Below, piece after piece: positions 18,601 through 26,256 of a stretch of 64,000 nt of DNA. This DNA comes from Lonsdalea populi. Lineage in GTDB: Bacteria > Pseudomonadota > Gammaproteobacteria > Enterobacterales > Enterobacteriaceae. Location: assembly GCF_015999465.1 (NCBI RefSeq), contig NZ_CP065534.1, positions 2,418,001 through 2,482,000 on the forward strand, in the 5' to 3' direction. The notes under the pieces are model-generated. The model ran no database searches. It saw only the letters and a program-made list of their open reading frames with translations, and had not been told where the DNA came from. Position 1 is the stretch's first letter. The number at the start of each line of letters is the position of its first letter. A program made the translations under genes and the position numbers.

Positions 18601-18885
18601 CAGCGGGGGGTAATCCGCCATGACCACCCCAATGTGGCTCTCGCCGGGAACATCCCGCCAGGTGGCGATCTTCACGACGCCGGGCACCGCTAAGGCCGCA
18701 TCGAGGTCGACCGCCTCCACCCGTCCCGCGGCGATATCCGCGTAGCGGCACACGCCGTACAACATGTCTTTCATGACGATGTCGTCACCGTACACCGCGC
18801 TGCCTTTGACCTTGCCCAGACCGTCGACGCGCGGGGCTTCACGGCCGATCACCCGTCTGTCCGGCCTATTTTTCACTTCTGTCAT
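15655..18885 (-). CDS. Fused molybdopterin-binding and FAD-binding subunits of a molybdenum hydroxylase
   Basis: A 1076-residue protein in which a full molybdopterin subunit (about residues 1-780) is joined to an FAD subunit (about 800-1076). The first part has VKGSAVYGDD, LGGSFGGKDD, AFRGFGAPQV, SENGQGLQTV and the catalytic-glutamate region KVIGEPVLELG. The second has LAGGTDVLVQARQ and GSLQLRNRATVGGN. In E. coli xdhA and xdhB are separate genes in the same order, so this looks like read-through fusion. A linker of about 25 residues (KKPARQSEVQGHDGAQ) joins the halves. ATG 18885 has AGAGG upstream; an in-frame TTG at 18891 is less likely. It begins 2 bp after the nitrilase-like gene. The substrate is unknown: an N-heterocycle fits the neighbours. 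Confidence 0.92.
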   Translation of the reverse strand: MTEVKNRPDRRVIGREAPRVDGLGKVKGSAVYGDDIVMKDMLYGVCRYADIAAGRVEAVDLDAALAVPGVVKIATWRDVPGESHIGVVMADYPPLVKDNIAFRGDVIAAIAAETYEAACLAADKIRVRYTPYAPITRVEEALKPDARPIHPGSAGNVINRHHTIKGDIEAGFAAASHIFEREYEVGYQEHAYIEPESIIAWIDDNEQIMTLSGSVQNAHRVRGFVAKYLGLPQSRVNVKRAVLGGSFGGKDDIIDHLACRAALLSHLTGRPVKFTYNREQSMRESYKRHPYKMKYKIGLDDEARIQAIKIDVLADGGSYAGQTPFVTWRSAVQAAGPYRIPNVRVEVTGVYTNNNYTSAFRGFGAPQVILANESLMDEVAAALGLSPLELRRRNILQQGDTSMAGQVFSEHTVSAGEVLSKAADDIDFSEKRERYRRLNAEGGPIKYGIGLALSHRGCSLGAEGLDASSALIQINADGSVNISTAVSENGQGLQTVMSMIAAEAFGLPLSWIMFTDPATAMIADGGSTVASRGTLMGGQAVLNAADKLKQRMAAAIGVSLGASGVDELIWRDGKVFNRADPRRGMDFRQAVTLTKAAGANLSAYGWHVAPSIHWDEEKGCGSPYFTWVYGCQAAEVAVDTRTGKITLLAVTAVHDVGAVINRVGFEGQVYGGVVQGMIGYGMLEDLNVENGEVKSENFDTYLLPTIRDIPNINVIAVENPDKAGPYGAKVIGEPVLELGGAALNNAVSFALGRWNRTLPLTLEQVRLGYNLKKPARQSEVQGHDGAQKQVLRLNTLQVSRPSSMGQALALLAQEGAQALAGGTDVLVQARQKTTPARLVDISGLRELRGITEEGEGVSIGAGTCFTDLTSDARLMRDYPLLVTACRTIGSLQLRNRATVGGNIVNAAPCADSVPPLMIYRAEVELRSAAASRRVPLDAFITGGYRTQLRAGELVTRIILPPPPTGELRPSYLQLGRRAAVNITRQSLTALFRLEAGGHIELCRLVDGAVFGKPQRLTAVEQALVGHAPTPAVIDRAAAALETMMTQAIGGRWSAPYKIPVYLDMFRQVMTELAAQE

Positions 18886-18887
18886 GG

Positions 18888-19847
18888 TCAACCTCTTGGG
18901 CGACGCGGACTGCCGTCGGCCAGCAACGTCTCGCCTTTGATCGCGGTGATGGGACCATACGCGCGCGGCTGGCGGTGCAGGTCGAAATTGAAGGTGGTGC
19001 GTTTGTAGATCTGGCAGAAATCGAGATCGCAGTGCGCCATCGCCACTTCATCGCCTTTGGTCACGCAGCGTGCGACCACTTCGCCGGAGGGCGCGATCAC
19101 GCAGCTGCCGCCGATGTGCTCCACGCCCTCTTCCGTTCCCGCTTTCGCCACGCCGACGACCCAGGTCCCGTTCTGATACGCCCCGGCCTGCATAGACAAC
19201 TGGTTGTGGAACAGCGACAGATCGTCGTGGGCCGGGGCCGGCGCGTTGTGCACCGGCGTGTTGTAGCCGATGAGCACCATTTCCACGCCCTGCAGCCCCA
19301 TCACGCGGTAGGTTTCGCACCAGCGGCGGTCGTTGCAGATCGCCATGCCGAATAGACCGCCGAAGGCGTTGAATACCGGAAATTCACTGCCCGGCGTGAA
19401 GTAGCGTTTCTCCAGATGCTGAAACGCGCGCCAAGGCTCGTGTTCGCGGTGCCCCGGCAGGTGCACCTTATGATATTTGCCGACGATAGCGCCGTTTTTA
19501 TCCACCAGGATCGCCGTGTTGTAGCGCCGTTTCTCCCCTTGCTCCACGCTCAATTCGGCGTAGCCCAGACAAAATCCCACCTGTAACTCCCTCGCCAGAT
19601 CGAACAGCGGCTGCGTCTCTTTTCCCGGCATGGCGGCCTCGCACCAGCCGTCCAGCTGCGCTTCATCCTCGGTATACCAGCGCGGGAAGAAGGTGGTGAG
19701 CGCCAGCTCGGGGTAGACGATCAAATCCGCCCCCAGTCGATGGGCCTCCCGCATCAGGGTCATCAGCCGTGCCACGACGGCGGCGCGAGAATCGTTTTTA
19801 TTCACCGGCCCTAACTGGCCGATAGCGACATTGACGTAACGCGCCAT
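18888..19847 (-). CDS. Nitrilase-superfamily amidase, N-carbamoyl-D-amino-acid hydrolase type
   Basis: Carbon-nitrogen hydrolase of 319 residues. The catalytic triad of the superfamily is visible: Glu in YPELALTTFFPRWY, Lys in GKYHKVHLPG and Cys in AICNDRRWCE. These surroundings and the length are those of N-carbamoyl-D-amino-acid amidohydrolase (about 304 residues), which releases ammonia and CO2 from ureido acids. A beta-ureidopropionase-like role is possible. The start at 19847 has AAGGAG upstream. Lying between an M20 carbamoylase and a molybdenum hydroxylase, it probably removes the carbamoyl group after ring opening. Confidence 0.85.
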   Translation of the reverse strand: MARYVNVAIGQLGPVNKNDSRAAVVARLMTLMREAHRLGADLIVYPELALTTFFPRWYTEDEAQLDGWCEAAMPGKETQPLFDLARELQVGFCLGYAELSVEQGEKRRYNTAILVDKNGAIVGKYHKVHLPGHREHEPWRAFQHLEKRYFTPGSEFPVFNAFGGLFGMAICNDRRWCETYRVMGLQGVEMVLIGYNTPVHNAPAPAHDDLSLFHNQLSMQAGAYQNGTWVVGVAKAGTEEGVEHIGGSCVIAPSGEVVARCVTKGDEVAMAHCDLDFCQIYKRTTFNFDLHRQPRAYGPITAIKGETLLADGSPRRPRG

Positions 19848-19877
19848 AGGTACTTTCTCCTTTATGCATAGTCGGTA

Positions 19878-21113
19878 TCAGATGCGATCGGCGCGCTGGA
19901 CGACTGCGCCCAGCAATATATTCGCTCCCGCAATCAGATCCTTCGGTTCCGTAAACTCCTGAACGTTATGGCTTAATCCCGCCACGCTGGGCACGAAGAT
20001 CATCCCGGCCGGGCACATCGCCGCCAAAATTTGCGCATCATGCCCCGCGCCGCTCGGCATCCGGCGGAACGGCAAACCGCGTCGACGCGCCTGCGCCTCA
20101 ATCAGCGCCACCATCTCCGGCGCAAACGGCGTCGGTTCGAAACGGGCCAGCGATTGTCGCCGCAGCGTTATCCCTTCTTCGTCCGCCGCCTGTTCGGCGA
20201 AAGCCCACAGGCGCTGTTCCGCCTGACGTAGCGCCTCGGCGTCCGTATTGCGTAAATCCACCGTCAGCGTCACCGTCTCGGGGATCACGTTGATCAGATT
20301 AGGGCTGAACACCGCATGCCCGACCGTCGCCACCTGATCGCCCCCCAGCGCTTGCGCCAACCCGCGGGCGAACACGCCGATGCGAGCCGCGACGTAGCCG
20401 GCGTCCCGGCGTAGACGCATCGGCGTGGTGCCCGCGTGATTGGACACGCCTTGCAGCCGGAATTCGGTCCAGGAAATACCCTGAACGCCTTCGACCACGC
20501 CGATGCTGAGCCCCGCCTCATCCAACACCGGGCCTTGCTCGATGTGCAGCTCGAAGTAGCTGTCGACGCGGTTTGCGCCTACCGGCGCCGGGCCGTCATA
20601 GCCGATGCGCCGCAGCGCCTCGCCCACGGCGACGCCGTCGATGCCGCGCGTCTCCAGCGCCGTCTCCAGCGCCAGCCCTCCCTGATACACCAGGCTGCCC
20701 ATCATGTCGGGCTGAAAACGCGCGCCCTCCTCGTTGGTGAAAAACGCGACCGCCACGGGCCGACGCAGACGCAGCTCCGCCTCCTGCAACGTGGCGATCG
20801 CCTCCAGTCCGGACAGCACGCCGTAGTTACCGTCATACAGTCCGCCCGTCGCCACCGTATCGATATGCGAGCCCATCATCACCGGCGGCGCATCGGCGAG
20901 CCCAGGGTAGACGCCCACGGTATTGCCGATGGCGTCCACCGTGATATCCAGCCCCAACGCCCGCATGCGCGCCACGACCCAGTCGCGACCTTGTTTGTCT
21001 TCATCGCTGAGCGCAAGCCGGCATACGCCGCCCTGCGGCAAGGCGCCAATCCCGCCCAGCGCGTACAGCGACGCCATCAGACGTTCGCCGTTAATCTGTA
21101 AATCGCTCGTCAT
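19878..21113 (-). CDS. M20-family N-carbamoyl-L-amino-acid hydrolase/allantoate amidohydrolase
   Basis: Dinuclear metal amidohydrolase of 411 residues, the family length. Metal-ligand motifs are present in order: GSHIDTVATGGLYDG (His and bridging Asp), NEEGARF (Glu pair), ELHIEQGP (His) and the C-terminal GLSHNVQEF (His). SGAGHDAQ is the substrate-binding loop that this family uses for carbamoyl or ureido substrates, and GVSNHAGTTPM marks the dimerisation domain. It could cleave N-carbamoyl amino acids, allantoate or ureidoglycine; the sequence does not decide. GAGG precedes the start. It sits between the transporter genes and the nitrilase-type carbamoylase, a combination suggesting two ureido stereoisomers or two successive cleavages. 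Confidence 0.85.
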   Translation of the reverse strand: MTSDLQINGERLMASLYALGGIGALPQGGVCRLALSDEDKQGRDWVVARMRALGLDITVDAIGNTVGVYPGLADAPPVMMGSHIDTVATGGLYDGNYGVLSGLEAIATLQEAELRLRRPVAVAFFTNEEGARFQPDMMGSLVYQGGLALETALETRGIDGVAVGEALRRIGYDGPAPVGANRVDSYFELHIEQGPVLDEAGLSIGVVEGVQGISWTEFRLQGVSNHAGTTPMRLRRDAGYVAARIGVFARGLAQALGGDQVATVGHAVFSPNLINVIPETVTLTVDLRNTDAEALRQAEQRLWAFAEQAADEEGITLRRQSLARFEPTPFAPEMVALIEAQARRRGLPFRRMPSGAGHDAQILAAMCPAGMIFVPSVAGLSHNVQEFTEPKDLIAGANILLGAVVQRADRI

Positions 21114-21146
21114 CGCCTCACCTTCTTCTCTTTCCGGTCAACCGCA

Positions 21147-21902
21147 TCAACGATGCGCCCAATGCGTCATCCGCCTTTCGACCAAGGCGAAAAGTTCATA
21201 CATCACCACCCCCATCGCGCCGATCACCATCAGTCCCGCGAACACCAGCGCCATATTCATGTTGGCGCTGGCGGACATCATCAGGTAGCCGATTCCCAGA
21301 TTCGAGGCCACCGTTTCTGAAATCACCGAGCCGACGAACGCCAGCGTGATCGCCACCTTCAACGACGCAAAGAAATAAGGCAGCGATCGGGGCAGACCGA
21401 CCTTTTTCAGGATGTCGAGACGGGAAGCGCCCAGCGAGCGCAGCACGTCCTCCATCTCCGGCTCCACGGTGGCCAGCCCGGTGGCCACGTTGACCACCAC
21501 CGGAAAGAACGAGATCAGAAAGGCGGTGGCGATAGCCGGTACGGTGCCGATGCCGAACCACACCACCAGAACCGGAACGAAAGCCACCTTGGGAATCGAG
21601 TTGAACCCGACCAGCAGCGGATAAACGGATTTGTACACCAGCGTGGAGGCCCCGACGGCCACGCCCACGAGCAGCCCGAAGAGCACCGCCAGCACGAATC
21701 CCGCCACCGTGGTGTACAGCGTTTGCAGCGAGTGCGCGGCGATAGGACGCCAGTCGGCGATCAACGAGCGGAACACATCGCCCACGGAAGGAAACAGGTA
21801 GCTCGGGACGTTGAGCCCCACAACCAGCGTCTGCCAAACGCCGCCGATCAGCAGCAGCAACGCCCACGGGGCTATCCTGATTAACGTTTGTCGCGGTATC
21901 AC
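21147..21902 (-). CDS. ABC transporter permease (SsuC/TauC/ThiX type)
   Basis: Inner-membrane permease with about six hydrophobic segments in 251 residues. The EAA loop that contacts the ATPase reads LRSLGASRLDILKKVGLPRSLPYF, split here as LRSLGASRLD then ILKKVGLPRS. The start is GTG 21902 with GGAGGAA ideally spaced; the frame extends upstream but would overlap the ATPase gene. It begins 14 bp after the ATPase stop codon. The subfamily carries nitrate, sulfonate, taurine, pyrimidine-precursor or riboflavin-like solutes, and the neighbouring enzymes suggest a nitrogenous heterocycle or ureide. Confidence 0.9.
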   Translation of the reverse strand: MIPRQTLIRIAPWALLLLIGGVWQTLVVGLNVPSYLFPSVGDVFRSLIADWRPIAAHSLQTLYTTVAGFVLAVLFGLLVGVAVGASTLVYKSVYPLLVGFNSIPKVAFVPVLVVWFGIGTVPAIATAFLISFFPVVVNVATGLATVEPEMEDVLRSLGASRLDILKKVGLPRSLPYFFASLKVAITLAFVGSVISETVASNLGIGYLMMSASANMNMALVFAGLMVIGAMGVVMYELFALVERRMTHWAHR

Positions 21903-21916
21903 GATAAGTTCCTCCG

Positions 21917-22696
21917 TTATGCCTGATGTTGGGACGCGATGTGTTCGCGGAGTTCGATCACATAGCGGGAAAACGCCTCGGTGTAGGTCACCCGAAGATC
22001 GCGCGGGCGCGGAAGATCGATCTTCCGGCGGGCGATAATCCGGCCCGGCCGCGCGCTCATGACGTACACGGTATCCGCCAGAAAAACCGCTTCGCGCAGG
22101 TCGTGAGTGACCAGCACCACCGTGAAAGGCGCGTCCTGCCACAGATCGCGGACCATGCACCACAGCTCTTCGCGGGTAAACGCGTCCAGCGCGCCGAACG
22201 GTTCATCCAGCATCAGCAAACGCGGTTTGTGGATCAGCGCGCGGCAAATGGAGGCGCGTTGCTGCATACCGCCGGACAGCTCCCACGGGAATTTGTCGCC
22301 GTACCCCTCCAGCCCGACGCGTTTAAGCAAGGCGAGCGCCTGCGCTTCATATTCACGCTTTTTCTTATGCCGCGTTGAGCGGTAGGGCTCGACGATTTCC
22401 ATCGGCAACATGACGTTTTCCAGCGTGGTGCGCCACGGCAACAGGTTGGAAGACTGGAACGCCATGCCGACGCATTTCTGCGGCCCCGCGACTTCGCGCC
22501 GGTCGACGAAAACGTATCCCTCGCTGGGCGAAATCAGCCCCGAGGTCAACTTCATAAACGTCGACTTGCCGCACCCGGAAGGGCCGACCAGCGCCACGAA
22601 CTCATTTTCATGAATGCTGAAGTCGATCGCTTCGATGGCCGGCGGTTCGCCGGGGTTGTAAGCCAGGCTGACATTCTCGAATTTGACGAAACTCAT
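21917..22696 (-). CDS. ABC transporter ATP-binding protein (SsuB/TauB type)
   Basis: ATPase of 259 residues that powers the adjacent permease. Walker A GPSGCGKST, Q-loop region MAFQSSNLLPW, signature LSGGMQQRAS, Walker B LLMLDEPFGALD and the switch histidine in LVTHDLREA are all intact. ATG 22696 is preceded by AAGGGG. It is the third gene of the RpiR-headed operon. Confidence 0.94.
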   Translation of the reverse strand: MSFVKFENVSLAYNPGEPPAIEAIDFSIHENEFVALVGPSGCGKSTFMKLTSGLISPSEGYVFVDRREVAGPQKCVGMAFQSSNLLPWRTTLENVMLPMEIVEPYRSTRHKKKREYEAQALALLKRVGLEGYGDKFPWELSGGMQQRASICRALIHKPRLLMLDEPFGALDAFTREELWCMVRDLWQDAPFTVVLVTHDLREAVFLADTVYVMSARPGRIIARRKIDLPRPRDLRVTYTEAFSRYVIELREHIASQHQA

Positions 22697-22732
22697 CTCA
22701 TTTTCCCCTTGAAATCAGGCCGCCTCGCTGGA

Positions 22733-23773
22733 TCACCGCACGGAGCGCGCGGCCCGTTCCGGTAGCAGCGCCCGCGTAAACACCGCTTCTGCCTCTGGGG
22801 TTTCGGTTAACCCAAAGGCAGAGATCACCTCGCCGATGGACCGGCTGAAACGCTGCGTCTCCACATCGCCCAGGCCGTTTCGCCGGGTTTCCGGCGTCAC
22901 CACGCGTTGTCCAAACGCCAGTTGCAGACGACGCGTTTCCAACGACAGGTCGACCAGCGGATCCTGTTCTTTGACGTAACGGGCGGCGCTCGCGGGATCG
23001 GCCAGCGTTTCCTGTACCGCTTTATTGAACGCGCGCAGGAAGGCCTTGACGGCGTCGGGGTGATTTTCCAGCATCGCTTTGCTGGCGATAAGCGTGTTGC
23101 CGTAGAGGTCGACGCCATAGTCGGCGTAGGGGAAGACGACCAGGTCGTCCGCTTTGACGCCGCGCGCTTCCAGATTCAGCAGGTTGGTGAAAGAGAATCC
23201 GGCGATGGCATCGACGTTTTTCCGCACCAGCAGGTTGGCCGTCACGGTCGGGTCCGCGGATTGCCAGGTGACCGCATCCTTATCCAGCCCCGTTTTTTGC
23301 GCAAAGACCGGCCAGGATTTGCGCGCGGCGTCGAAGACCGGGGCGGCGAGGGTTTTGTCTTTCAGGTCGGCCGGCGTGGTCATGCCGCTGCTTTTCAGCG
23401 CGAAAATCGCGGCCGGAGTGGCGTTATACAGCATGTAAACGCCCTTCACCCCGGTGCCGGGATGCCGGGACTCCTGTTCGATCAGCGCATTGATATCGGC
23501 AAAGGCCATATCGTAGGCCCCGGTCGCCACCCGGGTTACCGCGCCGGCCGAGCCGTTGCCCGAGTCTATCTGTACGTCCAGCCCTTCCTGACTGAAATAG
23601 CCTTTGGCCTTGGCCATTAAAAACGGGGCCGAAGGGCCTTCAAAACGCCAGTCGAGCGAGAATTTCACTTTGACCGGATCGGCCGCATAAGCCGATGAGG
23701 CCGCGACGGACAGACACAGTAGCGCCGAGCAGCCCCGCATGCGTGATTTTGCCAAAATGGATGTCAACATCAT
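22733..23773 (-). CDS. ABC transporter periplasmic binding protein (NMT1/THI5/SsuA-like)
   Basis: Solute-binding protein of 346 residues. It opens with a Sec signal peptide (hydrophobic core ALLCLSVAASS, cleavage likely after SAYA). The mature N-terminus VKFSLDWRFEGPSAPFLMAKAKGYFSQ... is typical of the NMT1-like family (first 20 residues given in part). The YDMAFADINALIEQ segment is the usual ligand-pocket strand. AAGGA lies 5 nt before ATG 23773, and the RpiR stop codon is only 37 bp upstream. Family members bind thiamin pyrimidine, riboflavin, sulfonates or hydantoin-like compounds. The ligand here is unknown. Confidence 0.9.
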   Translation of the reverse strand: MMLTSILAKSRMRGCSALLCLSVAASSAYAADPVKVKFSLDWRFEGPSAPFLMAKAKGYFSQEGLDVQIDSGNGSAGAVTRVATGAYDMAFADINALIEQESRHPGTGVKGVYMLYNATPAAIFALKSSGMTTPADLKDKTLAAPVFDAARKSWPVFAQKTGLDKDAVTWQSADPTVTANLLVRKNVDAIAGFSFTNLLNLEARGVKADDLVVFPYADYGVDLYGNTLIASKAMLENHPDAVKAFLRAFNKAVQETLADPASAARYVKEQDPLVDLSLETRRLQLAFGQRVVTPETRRNGLGDVETQRFSRSIGEVISAFGLTETPEAEAVFTRALLPERAARSVR

Positions 23774-23810
23774 GAATGTCCTTAAGATGTAAAATCAATG
23801 CGTTACATAA

Positions 23811-24743
23811 CTAACGCGGGTTTTTCGAGTCCGCCCCCGAGCGCGGCTCAAGCTGATACAGATCGCCCATCTGCCGATGAATCTCCTCCATACGCTTCAT
23901 CCGGCGGCTGGCCTTGCCGGCGCAGCCGGCCGCCAGCTCATTGCCGATGAAATTGACCATGCTGACGGCGGTGGTGTAAGCGTCGAAAATATCGCCATGT
24001 CTGGCGGCGCAGGGGATAACCACATCCGCCAACGCGCAGACGTCGGAAACCAGCGTATTGCTGAGGACGACGATGCGGGCCTGGCCTTGCTTCGCCACCC
24101 TGACTAAATGAACCAGCAGTTGGACCTGGCGCGGGAAATCCACGACGAACAGCACGTCCGTTTTACGGATATCCGTCAGCACATCGGCGAATCTGGCGGC
24201 GGGATCGTTCACCAGTTGCACATCGCTCAGCACATTGGAAAACAGCGACTGGGCGTAGAACGCGGGAGCGTAGCTGTTGCGGAACCCCAGCACCCAGACG
24301 CGCCGCGCTTGGCACATCAATCGCACCGCCCGCGCCAGCTCTTCCGGCATGCTGTCGCGCCGCATTCCCGCCAAGTTTTCGCGCTCGCGCGCGATGTGGG
24401 CGTCGAGCCGTTCACGGATCGTCATCGGGTGCGGCATGCGTTGTTCCAGATTGCTGAGCGGCGAATAGCCCATCGGTTCCATCTCGCGGCATTGCCTGCG
24501 GAACTGATTGAAATCCTGAAAGCCCAGACGCCGGAATACCCGCGCGGCGGTGGATTTCGACACGCCGGCCAACTGCGCCAACTCAGTGGCGCTAAAGCTC
24601 GCCAGGTGATGTTGATGATCCATAATGACGTCCACCAGCTTCTTCTCCGCCGGAGACAACACGCCGTAAATCAGGCGGATAGCGGTTTGCAACTCCAATA
24701 AGATCGTGGCGTGTTCTCCCGGCGCGGGTAATGCATTATTCAT
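23811..24743 (-). CDS. RpiR-family transcriptional regulator
   Basis: Regulator of 310 residues with an N-terminal RpiR helix-turn-helix (FSATELAQLAGVSKSTAARVFRRLG, given here as AQLAGVSKSTAARVF) and a C-terminal SIS domain (VWVLGFRNSYAPAFYAQ, DVLFVVDFPRQ). SIS domains normally bind phosphosugars, but RpiR-type proteins also control purine and ureide genes in other bacteria. The frame is open from 24803, but ATG 24743 has AGGGGAC upstream and begins a normal family N-terminus. It is the first gene of the operon, so it is probably autoregulated through the inverted repeat at 24799-24843. Confidence 0.9.
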   Translation of the reverse strand: MNNALPAPGEHATILLELQTAIRLIYGVLSPAEKKLVDVIMDHQHHLASFSATELAQLAGVSKSTAARVFRRLGFQDFNQFRRQCREMEPMGYSPLSNLEQRMPHPMTIRERLDAHIARERENLAGMRRDSMPEELARAVRLMCQARRVWVLGFRNSYAPAFYAQSLFSNVLSDVQLVNDPAARFADVLTDIRKTDVLFVVDFPRQVQLLVHLVRVAKQGQARIVVLSNTLVSDVCALADVVIPCAARHGDIFDAYTTAVSMVNFIGNELAAGCAGKASRRMKRMEEIHRQMGDLYQLEPRSGADSKNPR

Positions 24744-24798
24744 CCTGTCCCCTGTCGGCCCGATGCCTAACATTTGTCGGCGCAGCGCGCGCCGTTCC

Positions 24799-24843
24799 GG
24801 CACAACTGTTCTCTATGTAAACGTCAAAAGAAACGGTTGTGCC
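24799..24843. promoter_or_regulatory. Long inverted repeat upstream of the RpiR gene (putative operator)
   Basis: Arms GGCACAACTGTT (24799-24810) and AACGGTTGTGCC (24832-24843) are inverted with one mismatch and a 21-bp spacer. Their centres lie 33 bp apart, about three helical turns, so two bound dimers could face the same side. The site ends 56 bp before the regulator ATG. Operator function is inferred. Confidence 0.5.
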
Positions 24844-25469
24844 AAACATCAAGCAAAGGACATTCCAAAACCATACTTTAAGAGTGGTTTTTTAATTAAC
24901 GTACTGAATAACCGCGTTTTATTCATATCCAGTCGGGAAAAGCGGCACGGTGCGACGACGCAATCACAACGATGACGTCACGATCGTGGTGCGGCTGTTT
25001 CTTGTCTCGCACCACAATGAGGCTTTATAGCGGCAGGCGTTATTGGACCTGAACAGGTTAGACGGGAAGCGCGCTTTGGCCGCTTACCCCGTTCCATCTC
25101 CGACGCACGCGTTTTTCAGAAGCGGCCGGATCGGGCGCAAGCGAAGCGCGTCGACGCCGCCGACGCGAAAAACAGCGGATGAGAAAAAGCGACCGTTCGT
25201 TCATGATTTCCTCTCAAGCGTCGCCGGCGGCCACCCCCTGCGCCGGAACGGTAAAATTACGGCGAGTCTCACGGGTTATACTCATCCTGGCCTAAGCCCT
25301 TTCGATTTCGCGCCAAACCCGCCATGCTCGGTGAAACGCGCTGGACGGCGTCATGCGGCCGTTCGGAGCGGTCCCGGCAGGGAGCGTGACCGGCAAACGC
25401 CTCCGGCGTAAACATTCGCACGCCGCTTTTCCACCACACCTTCATTGAACCGGTATAAGGAGCATCGAT
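24844..25469. other. Intergenic region between the RpiR operon and the SDR gene
   Basis: About 630 bp between divergent genes. The left third is AT-rich (25 bp around TTTTTTAATTAACG) and presumably holds the leftward operon promoter. I see no convincing gene, RNA or terminator. Open frames here on both strands have no family features. Confidence 0.5.
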
Positions 25470-26219
25470 ATGAGCCACAATCCCGCTCAAATAGGCAAGA
25501 CGGCCCTCGTCACCGGCGCGTCCCGCGGTATCGGGCGTGAGATAGCCCTGCGGCTTTCCGAGGACGGCTTCAACATCGTCGTGAATTATTCAGGAAATGC
25601 GGCCAAAGCGCGGGAGGTGGTCGACGCCATCCGGCGGTCGGGACGCGAAGCCCTGGCGGTACAGGGCGACGTTTCCCGGCCCGAAGACGTCGAACGTCTC
25701 TTTAGCGCCTCGGCCGAGGCCTTCGGCGCTCCGCATGTGGTCGTCCACAGAGCTGGCGTCATGTCTCTGGCACCCGTGTCCCCGGATCATCTCTGCGTCT
25801 TCGACGACATCATGCAGGTCAATCTGCGCGGCGCGTTTTTGGTGCTCGGCGAGGCGGCTCGGCAGGTGCCGGACGGCGGGCGCATCATCGCCCTGTCGAC
25901 GAGCGTCATCGCCAAGTCCTTTCCGGGATATGGTCCGTACATCGCGTCCAAAGCCGGGGTCGAAGGGTTGGTCAAAGTGCTGGCGAATGAGTTGCTCGGC
26001 CGGGAGATCACCGTCAATGCGGTTGCGCCCGGTCCGGTCGCGACCGAACTGTTTCTGGAAGGAAAAAGCGACGAGCAGGTCGCCCAACTGAGCAAAAGCG
26101 CGCCGCTGGAGCGGCTCGGACGCTCGGACGATATCGCCCGCGTAGTCTCGTTTCTGGCCGGGGAGGAAGGCGGTTGGATCAACGCCCAGGTCGTCCGCGC
26201 CAATGGGGGATTCGCCTGA
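25470..26219 (+). CDS. SDR-family NAD(P)-dependent oxidoreductase
   Basis: Classical short-chain dehydrogenase of 249 residues, close to FabG-like 3-oxoacyl reductases. It has the cofactor motif TGASRGIG, the catalytic serine in STSV and the catalytic YGPYIASKAG (Tyr, Lys). The usual NNAG after strand 4 is replaced by HRAG (VVHRAGVM), an uncommon change that removes the structural asparagine. The C-terminus (GWINAQVVRANGGFA) matches the GQ-x-DGG family end loosely, with N in place of D. AAGGAG lies 8 nt before the ATG. It is a single gene; the substrate is unknown. Confidence 0.88.
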   Translation: MSHNPAQIGKTALVTGASRGIGREIALRLSEDGFNIVVNYSGNAAKAREVVDAIRRSGREALAVQGDVSRPEDVERLFSASAEAFGAPHVVVHRAGVMSLAPVSPDHLCVFDDIMQVNLRGAFLVLGEAARQVPDGGRIIALSTSVIAKSFPGYGPYIASKAGVEGLVKVLANELLGREITVNAVAPGPVATELFLEGKSDEQVAQLSKSAPLERLGRSDDIARVVSFLAGEEGGWINAQVVRANGGFA

Positions 26220-26234
26220 CCGTTCGAACGGCGA

Positions 26235-26256
26235 ACATCCGCCGGGGGGCGGATGT
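26235..26256 (+). terminator. GC-rich hairpin after the SDR gene
   Basis: Arms ACATCCGCC and GGCGGATGT form a perfect 9-bp stem with a 4-nt loop, 16 bp past the stop codon. No T-tract follows, so it may slow or protect transcript ends without being a canonical terminator. Confidence 0.4.

Noticed and set aside
24790..24850. Inverted-repeat arms as sigma-54 promoters
   Set aside because: Both arms have GGCAC at -24 but the -12 dinucleotide is TC or CT where GC is required.
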